Positions 21,422 to 30,553 of a stretch of 64,000 nt of DNA are shown here, piece by piece. The translations under genes were made by a program, and so were the position numbers. The stretch's first letter is position 1; each line of letters opens with the position of its first letter. Source of the stretch: Clostridium saudiense (GTDB taxonomy: Bacteria > Bacillota > Clostridia > Clostridiales > Clostridiaceae); NCBI RefSeq assembly GCF_000577815.1, contig NZ_CBYM010000010.1, positions 1 to 64,000 of the forward strand. Direction: 5' to 3'. The notes below the pieces were generated by a model. It saw only the letters and a list, made by a program, of their open reading frames with translations, made no database searches and had not been told where the DNA came from.

Positions 21422-21626
21422 ATGCTACTCCTTTAAACTTTTATTATTGTAAATTATAAGAAAATTTATAATAAATGTATCTACATATTATAATAGAATA
21501 AATAAATAAAAATGCAACAACAGTTAGAAAATTATGTAAGAAATAAATGGAATATTAAATATTTATAAAAATAAAAAAAACGTTATAATATAATTAAATG
21601 TATTTTAATATAAGGAGGAAAAGATA

Positions 21627-21866
21627 ATGAATTATTATATTATAGTATTTAAAAATACTCATGATGCAATGACTGCTGAGAAAAAATTAAGTGAGTTAAA
21701 TTATAAATTTAGAATTATGCCAACACCTACATTAATAACTCAAAGCTGTGGAATTTGTGTAAGAGTTGAAAGTGAAGAAGATGTAAATAATATAATTGAA
21801 AATAATATAGTTGAGTTTAAAAATGTATATAAAAGAGAAGAGTCTCAATATGCTTTAGTAAAATAG
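21627..21866 (+). CDS. DUF3343 (putative Se/S carrier-like) protein
   Basis: A 79-aa ferredoxin-like alpha/beta protein. The motif ITQSCGICVRV near residue 38 places a cysteine pair (CGIC) where the family has its proposed chalcogen-carrying cysteine. DUF3343 proteins co-occur with selenium- and sulfur-trafficking genes. Here it is divergent from a cysteine desulfurase and 18 bp upstream of an mscS gene. AAGGAGG precedes the start. Function is inferred, not shown. Confidence 0.8.
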   Translation: MNYYIIVFKNTHDAMTAEKKLSELNYKFRIMPTPTLITQSCGICVRVESEEDVNNIIENNIVEFKNVYKREESQYALVK

Positions 21867-21884
21867 AGTAAAAGGGGTGACGTA

Positions 21885-22754
21885 ATGTATGCAGTTGTAG
21901 AGTGGGCTAATTACGGAAATAAAATCGTTAATTTTTTTGTTAAAAGAATAGATTTGGATTTGATAATAGAAAAAATTATATCAATTATTTTTATAGCTGT
22001 TCTAATGTATTTTTCTATTAGAATAGGAAATAAGTTAATTAACAAATTTGTTGATAGGCAAGTAAGAAGTAAAACTAGTTTTTCATTAGAGCCACAGAAA
22101 GCTATAACTATAGGAGAAGTTCTTAAAAGTGTATTGAAATATACAGTATATATTATTGGTGTAGGATCAATGTTATATGATATTTTAACCAAAATACCAG
22201 TAGCATTAGTAAGTGCTGGTGGATTTGCAATTGGTATTGGAGCTCAAAGTTTAGTTAAAGATTTAATTAATGGATTTTTTATTTTATTTGAAGATCAATA
22301 TGGAATAGGTGATCATGTAACAATTGGACAATTTGAAGGGATAGTTGAAAGTATAGGAATAAGAACAACAGTTCTTAGAGATTTCACGGGAGATTTACAT
22401 TTAATCCCAAATGGTACTGTTTTAGAGGTTACGAATCACTCTAGAGGTGATATTAGATTTATTGTCGATGTTGAAATTGCTTATGAAGAAAATATAGATG
22501 AAACTATAGAATTAATTAAAAAGGTTAATACAAGATTTCAGGAAAAGCATTCAGATAAGCTTAGAGGCGATATACAAGTATTAGGAGTACTTTCTTTAAA
22601 TGCATCAGGAGTTACAATTAGAGTAATTGGAAGAGCGGTTCCTTTAAGTCAATGGGAAATGGAAAGAGAATTAAGAAAAGAAATAAAAATGGCATTAGAT
22701 GAAGCAGGTATAGAAATTCCATATCCTAAAACTGCTATAGTAAACAAGAAATAA
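21885..22754 (+). CDS. Small-conductance mechanosensitive channel (MscS family)
   Basis: A 289-aa channel that opens under membrane tension to release solutes after osmotic downshock. Hydrophobic helices lie near residues 25-50, 78-100 and 105-140. The pore-lining TM3 signature is GGFAIGIGAQSLVKDLINGF followed by the beta domain FEDQYGIGDHV. The glycine/alanine packing of TM3 is intact. It likely forms an operon with the DUF3343 gene. Confidence 0.92.
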   Translation: MYAVVEWANYGNKIVNFFVKRIDLDLIIEKIISIIFIAVLMYFSIRIGNKLINKFVDRQVRSKTSFSLEPQKAITIGEVLKSVLKYTVYIIGVGSMLYDILTKIPVALVSAGGFAIGIGAQSLVKDLINGFFILFEDQYGIGDHVTIGQFEGIVESIGIRTTVLRDFTGDLHLIPNGTVLEVTNHSRGDIRFIVDVEIAYEENIDETIELIKKVNTRFQEKHSDKLRGDIQVLGVLSLNASGVTIRVIGRAVPLSQWEMERELRKEIKMALDEAGIEIPYPKTAIVNKK

Positions 22755-22897
22755 TTAATAGTTAATAGTTAATAGTTAATAGTTAATAGTTTGTGGTTAA
22801 GGAATAAATTCACAAAATTGAATTAAAAAATATATTATTAAAAAACTCATAGGAGTTTTATTAATAATTATTAACTCTCAACTCAAAACTATTAACT
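22755..22897. repeat. Intergenic inverted-repeat element, copy A
   Basis: About 143 bp. The left end is a tandem TTAATAG heptamer array, the right end is ..AACTATTAACT, the inverse. Internal landmarks shared with copies B (30552) and C (39128) are AATAAATTCA, TGAATTnAAAAAATATATT, and a small hairpin around ACTCnTAGGAGT. It fills most of the gap between mscS and the DUF951 gene. Confidence 0.8.
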
Positions 22898-22920
22898 AAA
22901 TAAAACTGGGGGTATAAAAA

Positions 22921-23112
22921 ATGATAGAAACATTTGATTTAGGCGATATTGTTGAAATGAAAAAGCAACATCCTTGCGGAAGTAAAGAGTTTGAGGTAAT
23001 AAGATTAGGAGCAGATATTAAAATTAAGTGTGTAGGATGTGGAAGAATAGTTATGATTCCGCGCCTTAAATTCCAAAAAGATGCAAAAAAGGTTGTTAAA
23101 ACTAATAATTGA
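22921..23112 (+). CDS. DUF951 family protein
   Basis: A 63-aa small beta-rich protein with the family pattern DLGDIVEMKKQHPCGS, EVIRLGADIKIKC and CGRIVMIPR. The three cysteines (C in HPCG, then CVGC) could coordinate zinc. Conserved in Firmicutes next to mscS/rpsF; function unknown. It starts at an ATG after a GGGGG-type SD, directly behind repeat copy A, so that repeat forms its 5' untranslated region. Confidence 0.85.
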   Translation: MIETFDLGDIVEMKKQHPCGSKEFEVIRLGADIKIKCVGCGRIVMIPRLKFQKDAKKVVKTNN

Positions 23113-23123
23113 AATAAAAACAC

Positions 23124-23152
23124 TTGAAAAGTATAAAATAAAGTGTTAAAAT
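23124..23152 (+). promoter_or_regulatory. rpsF-ssb-rpsR promoter
   Basis: TTGAAA (23124-23129), 17-bp spacer, TAAAAT (23147-23152), 64 bp before the rpsF start. Confidence 0.8.
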
Positions 23153-23159
23153 TTAAAAT

Positions 23160-23207
23160 TGTAAATCCCTGCTACATAAAGAATGTAGCCGTTAAGTCCA
23201 AAGGAGG
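23160..23207 (+). ncRNA. Candidate S6:S18 autoregulatory leader of rpsF
   Basis: A 7-bp hairpin GCTACAT/ATGTAGC (23171-23177 with 23183-23189, loop AAAGA) is followed directly by CCG (23189-23191). A CCG beside a hairpin is the core of the known S6:S18-binding leader, which mimics the 16S rRNA site. The outer stem is not clear by eye. Confidence 0.5.
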
Positions 23208-23215
23208 TGAAAATG

Positions 23216-23503
23216 ATGAGAAAGTACGAAACTATATTTATATTACACCCATCATTTGATGAAGAAGCTGTTAAGGCTAACATTGAAAAATTCCAAGGTG
23301 TTATAGAAAACGGTGGAGGAAAAGTTGAAAATGTTGATTTCTGGGGTAAGAGAAAACTTGCTTACGAAATAAACAAAGTTAACGAAGGTTACTATACTTT
23401 AATTAACTTCGAAGCTAATCCTGAATTACCAAAAGAATTAGACAGAGTTTTCAGAATTACTGATGGTGTTATAAGACACATAATCGTTAAAAACGAAGCG
23501 TAA
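23216..23503 (+). CDS. rpsF: 30S ribosomal protein S6
   Basis: A 95-aa small-subunit protein that pairs with S18 on the platform. MRKYETIFILHPSFDEE and WGKRKLAYEINKVNEGYY are family hallmarks. I chose the ATG at 23216 (MRKYET) because AGGAGG is 8 nt away and it matches family starts; an ATG one codon upstream is also possible. First gene of rpsF-ssb-rpsR. Confidence 0.95.
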   Translation: MRKYETIFILHPSFDEEAVKANIEKFQGVIENGGGKVENVDFWGKRKLAYEINKVNEGYYTLINFEANPELPKELDRVFRITDGVIRHIIVKNEA

Positions 23504-23516
23504 GAGGTGTATTGGA

Positions 23517-23948
23517 ATGAATAAAGTTATACTTATTGGTAGACTTACAAAAGATCCAGAATTAAGATATGCGGCTGGTAGCGGTACTGCAGTTTGTAGA
23601 TTTACTGTTGCTATAAATAGACAATTTAAAAAAGATGAAACAGATTTTATAAATTGTGTAGCATTTGGCAAAACTGGAGAAACAATTACACAATATCTTA
23701 CAAAGGGTAGACAAATAGCTGTTACTGGAAGCATAAGAACAGGTAGTTATGATGCTCAAGATGGAACTAAAAGATACACTACTGATGTAGCTGTAGAAAG
23801 TTTCGAGTTCATAGGTTCTGCTGGTGAAGGTGGCAACAATTCATACTCAAGAAATTCTGATAATTCAACATGGGGTGCTCCAGCTGAAAGTCCTGATATG
23901 GGATTTGGAGATATGACTCCAGTAGATGATGGCGATATGCCATTTTAA
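23517..23948 (+). CDS. ssb: Single-stranded DNA-binding protein
   Basis: A 143-aa OB-fold protein (residues 1-105: MNKVILIGRLTKDPELRY) protecting ssDNA during replication and repair. The disordered linker (Gly/Asn/Ser-rich) leads to the acidic tip VDDGDMPF, the partner-docking tail. It is located between rpsF and rpsR, as in most Firmicutes, so its expression would follow any S6:S18 feedback on the leader. Confidence 0.97.
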   Translation: MNKVILIGRLTKDPELRYAAGSGTAVCRFTVAINRQFKKDETDFINCVAFGKTGETITQYLTKGRQIAVTGSIRTGSYDAQDGTKRYTTDVAVESFEFIGSAGEGGNNSYSRNSDNSTWGAPAESPDMGFGDMTPVDDGDMPF

Positions 23949-23982
23949 AAAAAGTCTAATTATTTTATAAGGAGGGAACATC

Positions 23983-24225
23983 ATGAGAGAAATGAAAAGA
24001 TCTGGAAAGATGAGAAGATCTAAGAGAAAAGTATGCGCTTTCTGTGTAGATAAAGCTGAATCAATAGATTACAAAGATATCAACAAATTAAGAAAATTTG
24101 TTACAGAAAGAGGTAAGATTCTTCCAAGAAGAATCTCTGGTACTTGCGCTAAGCATCAAAGACAATTAACTGATGCTATAAAGAGATCAAGAAACATAGC
24201 TTTATTACCATTCACAACTGAATAG
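23983..24225 (+). CDS. rpsR: 30S ribosomal protein S18
   Basis: An 80-aa basic protein with KRKVCAFC and [23 protein letters not shown]. It carries a CxxC plus a third cysteine (GTCAKHQR), the zinc-type (C+) version of S18. AAGGAGG lies before the ATG. Last gene of the operon, followed by a terminator. Confidence 0.97.
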   Translation: MREMKRSGKMRRSKRKVCAFCVDKAESIDYKDINKLRKFVTERGKILPRRISGTCAKHQRQLTDAIKRSRNIALLPFTTE

Positions 24226-24238
24226 TAATTAGTTTATT

Positions 24239-24264
24239 AGCCCCTGGTTGTCAGGGGCTTTTAT
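24239..24264 (+). terminator. Terminator after rpsR
   Basis: Eight-pair stem AGCCCCTG/CAGGGGCT with a 5-nt loop and T run. Confidence 0.95.
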
Positions 24265-24378
24265 TTTTATATAAGAAAAAAATTACATAATTTGTAATAA
24301 ACACCCCTATTTAGTTGCAATAATATAGAAAAATAATTAAAATATAAATACAAGGTATTGAATAGGGGTGAGAATTTA

Positions 24379-24699
24379 GTGAAGAAAAAAGAAGAATTGA
24401 ATATTATGGCAAATATAAAAATAATAGAAGAGCTTAAAGCTAACTTATTATGTATTATAGGAGAATTCTTTTTACTATTAACAAGAGGAACAAATGTTGC
24501 AAAAGATTCTATCTTAAATTGTATAGCAGGAGCTATTTTAATTTTATATGTTTTAGCTCAAAAATTAGGATATAGTTGTAATGAAGTAGATGATGAATTA
24601 AGAAAAAAATTAAAATTAGGTATAGCGGAAGAACATGAATATGAGAAAGAAGGTAAAAGTTTAACAAAACTTCAAAATCATATTAAAGGACGTTATTAA
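24379..24699 (+). CDS. MazG-like family protein
   Basis: A 106-aa all-helical protein resembling the short MazG-like nucleotide pyrophosphohydrolase relatives found in clostridia upstream of gdpP. The start is the GTG at 24379 (9 nt from AGGGGTG); an in-frame TTG further upstream lacks a good SD. I do not see a full ExxE...ExxD metal site, so activity is doubtful. It lies 21 bp upstream of gdpP and is probably cotranscribed with it. Confidence 0.65.
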   Translation: MKKKEELNIMANIKIIEELKANLLCIIGEFFLLLTRGTNVAKDSILNCIAGAILILYVLAQKLGYSCNEVDDELRKKLKLGIAEEHEYEKEGKSLTKLQNHIKGRY

Positions 24700-24720
24700 T
24701 ATAAAATTTAGGAGGCTTTT

Positions 24721-26673
24721 ATGAAACAAAAGCTCAAAATGTATAGATCTTTATTAATAGCAATTATAGTTATTATTTTTGCAATAATACTTTATTATTT
24801 TGGATATTTTTATATAGCTACTATTATATTAGCTATATATGTAGCCTTTAAAGAGTATTTAAATATTGATAGAGAACTAAACAATAATAAGTTTAATAGT
24901 TTAACTGATAAAATTAAGGCTAATATAAATGATAATATTTCTAATATGTCGTATCCAATAGCTTTAATTGATAATGAGGGAAATATACTTTGGGCTAATA
25001 AAAGATTAAAAGAAGAATTAAATTTGTTAGATTTACAGGAGCAAAATATACTTAGTATAGGTAGAAATCTTGATTTACATAAGTTATTAAAGTGTGATAA
25101 GGATTTAAGCCAAAGAATAAAGATAAAGGATTCTTTTTATAGTATATACGCTAACAATATAGGTGATGAAAATATTAAGTATAATGAATCAAAATATTTA
25201 GTTTATTTTAATGAAGTAAGTAATTTGAGAGACTTATATTCAACAAGAGAAAGTATAATGTTAATTGAGGTAGATAATCTATCAGAAGCTCTAGAGAGAA
25301 CAGATGAGACAAATAGACCTATGCTTGCTGCTGAAGTTGAAAAAGAAATAAATTCTTATAGCAAAAAATTAAAAGCTATGATTGTTAAGTACGAATATAA
25401 TAAGTATTGTTTATCAGTGCAAGATAAATATATAAATGATGAAATTAATTGTAAGTTTAATATTTTAGATAAGATTTCTAGCATAGATAGAGGTAATAAG
25501 TTAGAAGTTACTTTAAGTATTGGAATAGGTAGGGGTGGAGATAACCCACAAGAAAACTATAATAACGCCATGACAGCTAGGGAATTAGCATTAGGTAGAG
25601 GTGGAGATCAAGTAGTTATTAAAAATAATGAAAAAATAAGTTTCTTTGGCGGAAATACTCGTGAATTAGAAAAAAGAACTAGAGTAAGAGCAAGAGTAAT
25701 TGCACAAGCTGTAAGAGAACTAATATTTGAAAGCAGTAATATATTTATTATGGGTCATAAAAATCCTGATATGGATTCATTAGGTGCATCTGTTGGATTA
25801 TGGTCAGCTATAAGACAATTAGGGAAAAATTGTAATATTATAATTGATAATGATACAACTGCAATTGATTATTATATGACAAAGCTTAAAAAAGGTGACA
25901 AATATGATAATTTATTCATATCTAGTGATGAAGCAGAAAAAAATATTAATGAAAAAACGTTATTAATTATAGTAGATGTGCATAATAAAGGATACGTGAA
26001 TAATTTTGGTATTACTGAAAAGATTAATAGAAAGATAATTATAGATCATCATAGAAGAAGCCCTGACATAATAGAAGGAGCATTATTAAATTATATAGAA
26101 GTATATGCATCGTCTACTTCAGAGATGGTAACAGAATTAATTCAATATATGCTACAAAAGCCAAGAATACCTAAAATAGTAGCAGAAGGCCTTTTAGGTG
26201 GAATTTTTATGGATACAAAAGGATTCCAATTTAAATCAGGGGTTAGAACATTCGATGCAGCTGCCTTTTTAAGATCTTTAGGTGCAGATACTATTGAAGT
26301 TAAAAAAATGTTTACTGATAGTTTAGAAGACTACTTACTTATATCTGATACTATAAAAAGTGCAGAAGTGCATGAAAATTTAGCTATTGCAGTTTGCCCT
26401 GAGAATGTAAATAATACTGTTATAGTAGCAAGGGCTGCAGATGAGCTATTAGGAATATCAGGAATAGATGTGTGTTTTGTTTTATGTAAAATAAATGATT
26501 CAGTTAATATTAGTGGTAGATCTACTGGTGAGGTTAATGTTCAAGTTATATTAGAAGAGCTTGGAGGAGGAGGCCATATGAATATGGCTGGAGCTAAGGT
26601 AGATGGTACAATAGATGAAGCAATTAATGTGTTAAAAGAGGCAATTAATAAGCATTTAGAGCTTAAGGAATAA
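24721..26673 (+). CDS. gdpP: Cyclic-di-AMP phosphodiesterase GdpP
   Basis: A membrane-bound enzyme of 650 aa that hydrolyses c-di-AMP to pApA. Two N-terminal transmembrane helices (residues 7-47), a PAS domain (about 60-150), a degenerate GGDEF domain (about 170-310), then the DHH domain with GHKNPDMDSLGA (about 344-355) and the IDHHRR motif near 440, and DHHA1 with GGGGHMNMAGA near 614. All expected metal ligands appear present. It is followed by rplI after 24 bp, the widespread gdpP-rplI-dnaB order. Confidence 0.95.
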   Translation: MKQKLKMYRSLLIAIIVIIFAIILYYFGYFYIATIILAIYVAFKEYLNIDRELNNNKFNSLTDKIKANINDNISNMSYPIALIDNEGNILWANKRLKEELNLLDLQEQNILSIGRNLDLHKLLKCDKDLSQRIKIKDSFYSIYANNIGDENIKYNESKYLVYFNEVSNLRDLYSTRESIMLIEVDNLSEALERTDETNRPMLAAEVEKEINSYSKKLKAMIVKYEYNKYCLSVQDKYINDEINCKFNILDKISSIDRGNKLEVTLSIGIGRGGDNPQENYNNAMTARELALGRGGDQVVIKNNEKISFFGGNTRELEKRTRVRARVIAQAVRELIFESSNIFIMGHKNPDMDSLGASVGLWSAIRQLGKNCNIIIDNDTTAIDYYMTKLKKGDKYDNLFISSDEAEKNINEKTLLIIVDVHNKGYVNNFGITEKINRKIIIDHHRRSPDIIEGALLNYIEVYASSTSEMVTELIQYMLQKPRIPKIVAEGLLGGIFMDTKGFQFKSGVRTFDAAAFLRSLGADTIEVKKMFTDSLEDYLLISDTIKSAEVHENLAIAVCPENVNNTVIVARAADELLGISGIDVCFVLCKINDSVNISGRSTGEVNVQVILEELGGGGHMNMAGAKVDGTIDEAINVLKEAINKHLELKE

Positions 26674-26697
26674 AACATTAAAGGATAGGTGTATAAT

Positions 26698-27144
26698 ATG
26701 AAAGTAATTTTACTACAAGATGTTAAAAAAATGGGTAAGAAAGGTGATGTTATAGAAGCATCAGATGGATATGCAAGAAATTATTTATTTCCAAGGAAAT
26801 TAGCAGAAGAAGCAACTGCTAATGCATTACATGTTGTAAATGCTAAAAAAGAAAATGAAAGAAAGAAAAAACTTGCTGAATTAGAAGCAGCACAAAAATT
26901 AGCTGCTGAATTAAAGGGTAAGGAAGTAACTATAAATGCTAAAGCAGGCGATAATGGAAGATTATTTGGAGCAATAACTAACAAAGATGTGGCTGAAGTA
27001 ATTAATAGCCAATTCAATTTATCAATAGATAAAAAGAAGATTGTTGTAAATACTATAAAAGTTGCTGGAACATACGAAGTTGAAGTTAAACTATATCCAG
27101 AAGTATCTACAAAAATGAAGGTTAATATTGTTCCGAAACAATAA
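26698..27144 (+). CDS. rplI: 50S ribosomal protein L9
   Basis: A 148-aa dumbbell-shaped large-subunit protein. The N-domain is [34 protein letters not shown] (starts at residue 1), joined by the long charged helix (about 40-75) to the C-domain. The ATG at 26698 gives the family N-terminus; an upstream in-frame GTG would add three residues without support. It lies between gdpP and lonB. Confidence 0.96.
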   Translation: MKVILLQDVKKMGKKGDVIEASDGYARNYLFPRKLAEEATANALHVVNAKKENERKKKLAELEAAQKLAAELKGKEVTINAKAGDNGRLFGAITNKDVAEVINSQFNLSIDKKKIVVNTIKVAGTYEVEVKLYPEVSTKMKVNIVPKQ

Positions 27145-27156
27145 GGAGGATTAACA

Positions 27157-29055
27157 TTGGATTTATATAACAAAGGAGCAAGGTTAGAAGAGATTTTAGA
27201 AGAAAACTTGCCAATAGAAGTAAAGGTTAATGTACTATTTGATGTGCTTAAAAATGTTTTAGATGAAGGTGCAATTAGAGCTAGAACTATAAGATTTAAA
27301 TTACAAAAGTATGTTAATTCAACAAATATAAATGAAAGAGTATATGCATTAGATGTTATAGCATCTGATGGAAATGGAGCTAAAGTTGTACCTTCTGATG
27401 AAGATTTAGAAAAGTCTTTAGAAGATGTTGTTTATTGGATATCAGAAAATATAGCTAAGAAATATGTACAAAATAAAATAGAAGCTGATGTTGAAAAAGC
27501 TTTAGTCGAAAGACAAGATAAGTTTATGGATGAACTTAGGGTTTCGATAATAAAGAAGCAAAAGGGAAAAGAAAACACTAAAACTACAGCTAAGTTAGAG
27601 AGATTAGAAAAGTTAGACGCAAAGCATATTAATAAAAATGTTATGTCACTTTTAAGACCTGAAAATTTTGAAGAAGTAGTAGGGCAAGAGAGAGCTGTAA
27701 GATCATTAATTTCAAAAATGTCTTCACCATATCCTCAGCACATAATTCTTTATGGGCCACCAGGGGTTGGTAAGACTTCTGCAGCAAGACTTGCATTAGA
27801 AGCTGCTAAAAAATTAAAGTTTACTCCATTTGATGAAGATTCAAAATTTGTTGAAGTTGATGGAACTACATTAAGATGGGATCCAAGAGAAATAACAAAT
27901 CCTTTATTAGGATCTGTACATGATCCTATTTATCAAGGAAGTAAAAGAGATTTAGCTGAAGTAGGTGTTCCAGAGCCAAAGACTGGATTAGTTACTGAGG
28001 CACATGGAGGAGTATTATTCATTGATGAAATTGGTGAATTAGATGAGATACTTCAAAATAAATTATTAAAAGTTTTAGAAGATAAGAGAGTTGAGTTTTC
28101 ATCTTCTTACTATGATCCAGATGATGAAAATATCCCGGCATATATAAAATATTTATTTGATAAGGGAGCACCTGCTGACTTTGTATTAATTGGTGCAACT
28201 ACAAAGGATCCAAGTCAAATAAATCCAGCTTTAAGATCAAGATGTACAGAGGTTTATTTTGAACCTTTATCATCTAAGGATATTGAAGGAATAGTGAACA
28301 ATGCATCTGAAAAGCTAAATGTAGAGCTTGAAGATGGTGTTGGTAGACTAATTAGTCAATATACTATTGAAGGTAGAAAGGCTGTAAATATATTAGCTGA
28401 TGCATATGGATATTCTTTATTTAATGAAAATGGAGAAGAATCAAAAAATAAAATAACATTAAAAGATGTTGAAGAAGTTATTTCAATTGGAAGATACTCT
28501 CCGTTTGAAAGAATAGATAATCTAGATAAAGGTGAAGTTGGGCATGTATATGGATTAGGCGTAAGCGGATTCTTAGGTTCTACGATAGAAATAGAATCAA
28601 CTGTATTCCCAGCTAAGAAAAAAGGGCATGGAACTATCAAATTTAATGATACAGCAGGTTCTATGGCTAAAGATTCTGTATTTAATGCGGCATCAGTAAT
28701 AAGAAAGATAACTAATATGGATATTAATGATTATGATATTCATGTAAATGTAATTGGTGGAGGAAAGATTGACGGACCTTCAGCTGGAGCTGCTATTACA
28801 GTTTGTATAATAAGTGCTCTTACAGATAGACCTATACGTCAAGACATTGCTATCACTGGGGAAATTTCTTTAAGAGGAAATGTAAAACCTGTTGGCGGTA
28901 TATTTGAAAAAATATATGGTGCTAGAAGAAAAGGAATTAAACTTGTTGCTATCCCTAAGGATAATGAAAAGGAAGTTCCTCTAGGACTTGAAGATATAGA
29001 AGTTAAATCTATAAATCATATAGAGGAACTTATGGAGATAGTATTTGAGAAGTAA
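27157..29055 (+). CDS. lonB: ATP-dependent protease LonB
   Basis: A AAA+ serine protease of 632 aa. The start is a TTG at 27157, set by AGGAGGA six bases upstream. A non-LonA N-terminal region (1-165) precedes Walker A GPPGVGKT (about 200) and Walker B LFIDEIGEL. The Lon protease domain has the catalytic serine in GPSAGAA (about 541) and the lysine in GGIFEKIYGA (about 583). B. subtilis LonB is made in the forespore; here it sits between rplI and dnaB and may be cotranscribed with gdpP-rplI. Confidence 0.93.
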   Translation: MDLYNKGARLEEILEENLPIEVKVNVLFDVLKNVLDEGAIRARTIRFKLQKYVNSTNINERVYALDVIASDGNGAKVVPSDEDLEKSLEDVVYWISENIAKKYVQNKIEADVEKALVERQDKFMDELRVSIIKKQKGKENTKTTAKLERLEKLDAKHINKNVMSLLRPENFEEVVGQERAVRSLISKMSSPYPQHIILYGPPGVGKTSAARLALEAAKKLKFTPFDEDSKFVEVDGTTLRWDPREITNPLLGSVHDPIYQGSKRDLAEVGVPEPKTGLVTEAHGGVLFIDEIGELDEILQNKLLKVLEDKRVEFSSSYYDPDDENIPAYIKYLFDKGAPADFVLIGATTKDPSQINPALRSRCTEVYFEPLSSKDIEGIVNNASEKLNVELEDGVGRLISQYTIEGRKAVNILADAYGYSLFNENGEESKNKITLKDVEEVISIGRYSPFERIDNLDKGEVGHVYGLGVSGFLGSTIEIESTVFPAKKKGHGTIKFNDTAGSMAKDSVFNAASVIRKITNMDINDYDIHVNVIGGGKIDGPSAGAAITVCIISALTDRPIRQDIAITGEISLRGNVKPVGGIFEKIYGARRKGIKLVAIPKDNEKEVPLGLEDIEVKSINHIEELMEIVFEK

Positions 29056-29060
29056 TGTAG

Positions 29061-29095
29061 ATTAAGCTTCCTGTAGTGGGAAGCTTAATTTTATT
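29061..29095 (+). terminator. Terminator after lonB
   Basis: Eleven-pair stem ATTAAGCTTCC/GGAAGCTTAAT, 7-nt loop, then TTTTATT. Confidence 0.85.
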
Positions 29096-29123
29096 ATGTG
29101 AAGAAATATACTTATTATTCAAA

Positions 29124-29152
29124 TTGATAGGGAAATTAACTTTTTGTATAAT
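29124..29152 (+). promoter_or_regulatory. dnaB promoter
   Basis: TTGATA (29124-29129), 17-bp spacer, TATAAT (29147-29152), after the lonB terminator. Confidence 0.85.
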
Positions 29153-29215
29153 AAGCTTATAAGAAATAAAAAGTAATTAAATTTATCTAATTACAAATTT
29201 GGAGGTAGGTTACTT

Positions 29216-30553
29216 ATGGAATCACCTATGATGAGAAGTTTACCGCAAAGTATTGAGGCAGAACAATCTGTTATAGGGGCAATGATAATAGATAAAAGTG
29301 CCATTGCTCAAGTTTTAGAAAAGCTTAATGAAGATGATTTCTATAGGGACGGTCATAAGGCTATATATAAAGCTATTAAAGAGATGTATGCTAAGGATAT
29401 GGCTGTAGACTTAGTTACTATATTAGAATATTTAAAAACTACTGATATGCTTGATAAAGCAGGGGGAGTTACATACATATCTGAATTAAGTGCATCTGTA
29501 CCAACAACAGCCAACTTAAGTTCGTATATAAAGATAGTAGAAGAAAAATCTACATTAAGAAAGCTAATAAAGGCTTCAACATCCATTATTGAAGAGAGTT
29601 ACAATAGTGGTGGAGATGTAGAAAAGGTAATTGATCTAGCTCAAAAAAAAGTTTTTGATATAGCGGAAAAGAAGGACTCTAAAGAATATGAATCACTTTC
29701 GAATGTACTTGAAAGAGGATTTTTAGAAATAGAAAGATTATTCAATAATAGAGGAGCAATAACAGGAGTTGGATCAGGAATAAAGGATTTAGATGCAAAA
29801 ACATCAGGATTCCAAAAAGGTGATATGGTTCTAATTGCAGCTAGACCTTCTATGGGAAAAACTACTTTCTCTTTAAATATTGCAGAAAATGCAGCGTTAA
29901 AAGAAGGAAAAAGTGTAGTAATATTCTCACTGGAAATGTCTAAGGAGCAATTAGCATATAAGTTATTATGTTCTCAGGCTAATGTTGATATGTTAAAGCT
30001 TAGAACAGGTAACTTAGAGGATGATGATTGGGAAAGGATAGCAAGGGCAACTGGACCTTTAGCTAATGCAAGAATTTATATTGATGATACTGCTGGTATA
30101 AGTGTCATGGATATGAGATCTAAATGTAGAAAGATAAAGATGGAACATGGAATTGATATGATTCTTATTGACTACTTGCAGCTTATGTCTGGTAGTGCTG
30201 GCAGTGATAATAGACAACAAGAAGTATCTGAAATTTCAAGATCTATTAAAGCACTAGCAAAGGAAATGGAATGTCCAGTAATAGCATTATCTCAGTTATC
30301 TCGTGCTCCAGAGCAAAGAGCTGACCATAGACCAATGCTATCTGACTTAAGAGAATCTGGATCAATTGAGCAGGACGCCGACGTTGTTATGTTCTTATAT
30401 AGAGATGAATACTATAATAAAGAAACAGAAGAAAAAGGTATTGGTGAATGTATTATAGCTAAGCAAAGAAACGGCCCAGTTGGAACTGTTAAGATGGCAT
30501 GGATTGGTGCTCACTCTAAGTTTGCTGATTTAGAACTAGTACACAAAGAATAG
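29216..30553 (+). CDS. dnaB: Replicative DNA helicase DnaB
   Basis: The hexameric 5'-3' fork helicase (called DnaC in Bacillus), 445 aa. The N-terminal helical domain starts RSLPQSIEAEQSVIGAMI, the RecA-like domain has Walker A AARPSMGKTTF near residue 211, Walker B LIDYLQLM, and DLRESGSIEQDADVV as motif H4. It is loaded by DnaA/DnaD/DnaI; the latter two are encoded at 41-43 kb in this window. Its own promoter lies 64 bp upstream. Confidence 0.97.
   Translation: MESPMMRSLPQSIEAEQSVIGAMIIDKSAIAQVLEKLNEDDFYRDGHKAIYKAIKEMYAKDMAVDLVTILEYLKTTDMLDKAGGVTYISELSASVPTTANLSSYIKIVEEKSTLRKLIKASTSIIEESYNSGGDVEKVIDLAQKKVFDIAEKKDSKEYESLSNVLERGFLEIERLFNNRGAITGVGSGIKDLDAKTSGFQKGDMVLIAARPSMGKTTFSLNIAENAALKEGKSVVIFSLEMSKEQLAYKLLCSQANVDMLKLRTGNLEDDDWERIARATGPLANARIYIDDTAGISVMDMRSKCRKIKMEHGIDMILIDYLQLMSGSAGSDNRQQEVSEISRSIKALAKEMECPVIALSQLSRAPEQRADHRPMLSDLRESGSIEQDADVVMFLYRDEYYNKETEEKGIGECIIAKQRNGPVGTVKMAWIGAHSKFADLELVHKE

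Noticed and set aside
22755..22800. Tandem heptamers as a CRISPR-like array
   Set aside because: Units are contiguous and only 7 bp with no spacers; they form the end of an inverted-repeat element.
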